Below are positions 61,693 through 64,000 of a stretch of 64,000 bases of DNA, piece after piece. The notes beneath the pieces are model-generated. The model had not been told where the DNA came from. It ran no database searches and saw nothing but the letters and a program-made list of their open reading frames with translations. Position 1 is the first letter of the stretch. Every line of letters begins with the position of its first letter. The stretch is from assembly GCF_947507565.1 (NCBI RefSeq), contig NC_089185.1, positions 1,426,001 through 1,490,000 on the forward strand. The letters run 5' to 3'. The translations under genes and the position numbers were made by a program. The stretch is from Oscarella lobularis. Its lineage: Eukaryota > Porifera > Homoscleromorpha > Homosclerophorida > Oscarellidae.

Positions 61693-64000
61693 TTAAAGTT
61701 CAGAGGCTAAATCATCCTTACCAATTTCCTTCAGAGCTACAATTACGTCATCTTTTGTTGCTTTCTGGCCCATTTTACGCGTCCACAGTGTCATTGCTTT
61801 ATAGGCCTGCTCGTGCGTACTATATGGGTTGTCTGCCTCGATTGCGTCAATTTCGCCGTCTTCAAGGTCTAATTCTCTCGCCAAAGGTTTCCAGGCTGTG
61901 CTAAGACGGCGTGAAAACTTCCTTCTTAACTTATTTGATTGAGGAAAGGTTTCTTTTTCTGGGGAATTTGTAGCTGAAGATTGGGAACACATTTGAGAAA
62001 TTTCTTTTTTTAGGCCAGCTTCGTCTGTTTTCTCACTGCGTCCGTCCGGAAGTCGAACTGGAATTCTGTCATCGATTAATTTTCGTGTAAGGGTGTCGAG
62101 AAGTCTCTTAAATTAATGATAGTAACAGCCACTGAATTTTCTGTCACTCTGCACGTACCTTGTAGTGGGAGTTGAGCCTGAAAAATTTGCTATCTCCAAC
62201 AATTATAAGTGCTGTTTTTTGTCTCGAAAGAGCGACGACAAGGCGATTCTTTTCCCTTAGAAACCCAAAGGTTGGACCCTTGTTGGAACGAACAAGAGAC
62301 AATATAATGATATTGTTTTCATCACCCTAGATTAGCAGATTCTAAGGAGAGCGGACAGGCTATTTTGATCTGCTTACTTGGTACTCGTCTACTGTTGCGA
62401 CTCTTACGTGACTTGCGCTTTGAAACAGACGTTCACTACCACAGCAGTCGCTCTGACAGTTTTGTAATTTCTCGTACAAGGCGTCCACCTGCAAAGATTC
62501 TCTTGGCTAAAATGTTGATTTGGCGTGGAATCTTACCTGTCCTCTGTAGAAGGTTAAAACGGTAATGTTTTTGCTGCTTTCTCCACAGGACAACAAAAAT
62601 AAAACTAGTATTTTCACTCTCTCTGCTTCAAATCGGTTGCTGATACTTCCGTTTTTGCGATTTTCATGCTCTGAACGGTACGACCAGAAGAAAAGATTTT
62701 CAGGAAGAAACTTACACAACTGAAACTTTTCAACCTGATGGTAGAAATGTTTAGTGATATGTAAACATCTATGTTTGTTACTTTAGAAGAGCTCTTGAGT
62801 GTTCGGTAGAAAGGCTCTAAGAGCGGTACAAACTCTTTCCTCATTCTTCTCTGTTCTTGCAGAGTGACATGAGGGTACTCGTTGGTGGCAAGACGTTCAA
62901 ATGCAGACGTGTTAAAGTAAAAAGACGTCGCCAATTCGTGACACGAAACCTAGAAACGAAAGTTGACAAAATCTTATAGTTTCAAAAAAAGGGTAAGTGC
63001 CTTTGGTTTTAATTGCATGTGATCTCCTATCATTATCAGGTGCTTTACTGACGGCGTGAGCGTGGCGAGAAGATTCGCTTCAAGAATTTCACAGGCTTCT
63101 TCCACAATGATGACGGCTGGTTTGACGGCCAGGAGCAAGTTTTGGTGAATTGCTGCTCCCGTAGTTGTTATACCCACTAGCTTGGCTGATTTTAGAATTT
63201 CGTAGTACATCTTCGTGTTTCTTTCCTGCAAGTCATTTTGGGTTAGTACTAATTCGTATGTATTCATGAATTTCGAATACTGGACCTGAATCTGCCGGCA
63301 GATACTGAGGTAGTCTTTGGCAGCTTCAGTAAACAGCCGACTTGCTTTTCGATGATACGCGCTGAGCCAGATTTGGGCTAGTTTTACGCGATTGGAGGCA
63401 TCAGCGATTTTGTGCAAGTTGTCTGTTTTCAAGAGCGCGGTATCTTCTTCAGCTAAAGAACAAGTTATATGAGCCAAAATAATTGCTAACGTTAATGGTA
63501 TGATCACAGAGGTTTCTTCGCTTGACTTTACTGATTCTCGGTAAAGGACTGTGCGATTGTTCTTCAAAAGAAACCGATTCAAGTCCTTCGTCGATTTTGT
63601 GTCCGTAAATTCTTTTCATGTCGGCAGGGTGACCGGTATAGCTGTGAAATCGATCTGCCTCGTCTTTTCTTCCCTCGCTCAAGTTTTCAGAGTCATCAGA
63701 TGGTGAGCTGGCAGCGGCTTCCTCCTTTTTAGCCGCACGGCGTAGTTTTTCGAATAGGCACTCTTTTGGCCTGTAATCTGGAACGACAATTCGACTGAAT
63801 TCTTCGTCAGAAGGCAACCACTCTTCCAATAAGTTAGCAAGGATAACAAGGATATGCGTATACTCTTCGTGATCCTAAAGCAACAGGGATTTCACTTTAT
63901 TTGTTTTTTGATTAGATATAGTGCAAACTTATACCATGTTCTTCTTTAGGAACTTCTTCATTGACGACTCGTTTATTTTTAGTTGCGAGTCTTGCGCTTC
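61693..64000 (-). CDS. ZNFX1-like SF1 helicase with a C-terminal Death domain (partial)
   Basis: The 3' part of a minus-strand gene running off the right edge. Exons in transcript order: an acidic segment (ENLSEGRKDEADRF); helicase core with LVGITTTGAAIHQNLLLAV, IIVEEACEILEANLLATLTP and HLIMIGDHMQLKPK, the Walker B and motif III of SF1B helicases, closest to ZNFX1 (EEAAEVLEAH...GDHKQLRP). Motifs ATSFYFNTSAFERLATNEYP, RVATVDEYQ, DENNIIILSLVRSNK and FLREKNRLVVALSRQK (motif VI) follow. After a short linker, the last exon (61693-62033) is a Death domain: RLSTAWKPLARELDLEDGEI, DAIEADNP, EQAYKAMTLWTRKMG. ZNFX1 is an antiviral RNA-sensing helicase without a Death domain, so this pairing is unusual. 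The Walker A lies outside the window. Confidence 0.8.

Overview
The window is animal nuclear DNA with a very compact layout. Genes lie 100 to 400 bases apart, most introns are 37 to 60 bases with plain GT-AG borders, and the gene set is metazoan (NUP205, E2F7/8, type IV diacylglycerol kinase, CIN85/CD2AP, AMN1, CD164-like, PEX5). Together with a ROCO protein carrying ankyrin and Death domains, this suggests an early-branching animal. A small-genome sponge such as Oscarella is my best guess, but the sequence alone does not prove it.

Layout. 1-760: end of an unknown gene running off the left edge. 1041-11031: three tandem minus-strand monocarboxylate-transporter-like (SLC16/MFS) genes; the second and third are split by a 4 kb inserted unit (4903-8880) that holds a Crinkler/RHS-type NTPase-nuclease gene. 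11443-13642: CD164-like sialomucin, head-to-head with a PPR protein (PTCD1-like). 13609-24340: E2F7/8, head-to-head with NUP205. 24557-31190: AMN1 and a type IV diacylglycerol kinase. 31450-39432: a predicted SH3/CRAL-TRIO/RhoGAP protein, head-to-head with an RA-RA-WW-WW scaffold. 39550-45133: an intronless secreted beta-helix protein, a doubtful small ORF, and Golgi mannosidase I. 45165-50250: a second copy of the Crinkler-type unit, lying between a stub of PEX5 and a decayed partial copy of the mannosidase gene. 50275-56119: intronless PEX5, head-to-head with an ankyrin-Roc-COR-Death protein. 56391-61001: pyridoxal kinase, CIN85/CD2AP and a mitochondrial ferredoxin. 61693-64000: 3' part of a ZNFX1-like SF1 helicase ending in a Death domain, running off the right edge.

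Most genes are ordinary housekeeping or signalling genes. The accessory part is the duplicated Crinkler/RHS-type unit. Its two copies are almost identical in the NTPase half and clearly diverged in the other half. Both carry fragments of PEX5 and of the mannosidase gene at their edges, which ties the copy in the transporter cluster to an ancestral locus near 45-50 kb. Four gene pairs share short head-to-head promoters. Several proteins have uncommon domain combinations (helicase-Death, Ank-Roc-COR-Death, SH3-CRAL-TRIO-RhoGAP, RA-RA-WW-WW). All exon joins are read by eye from frame and splice signals.
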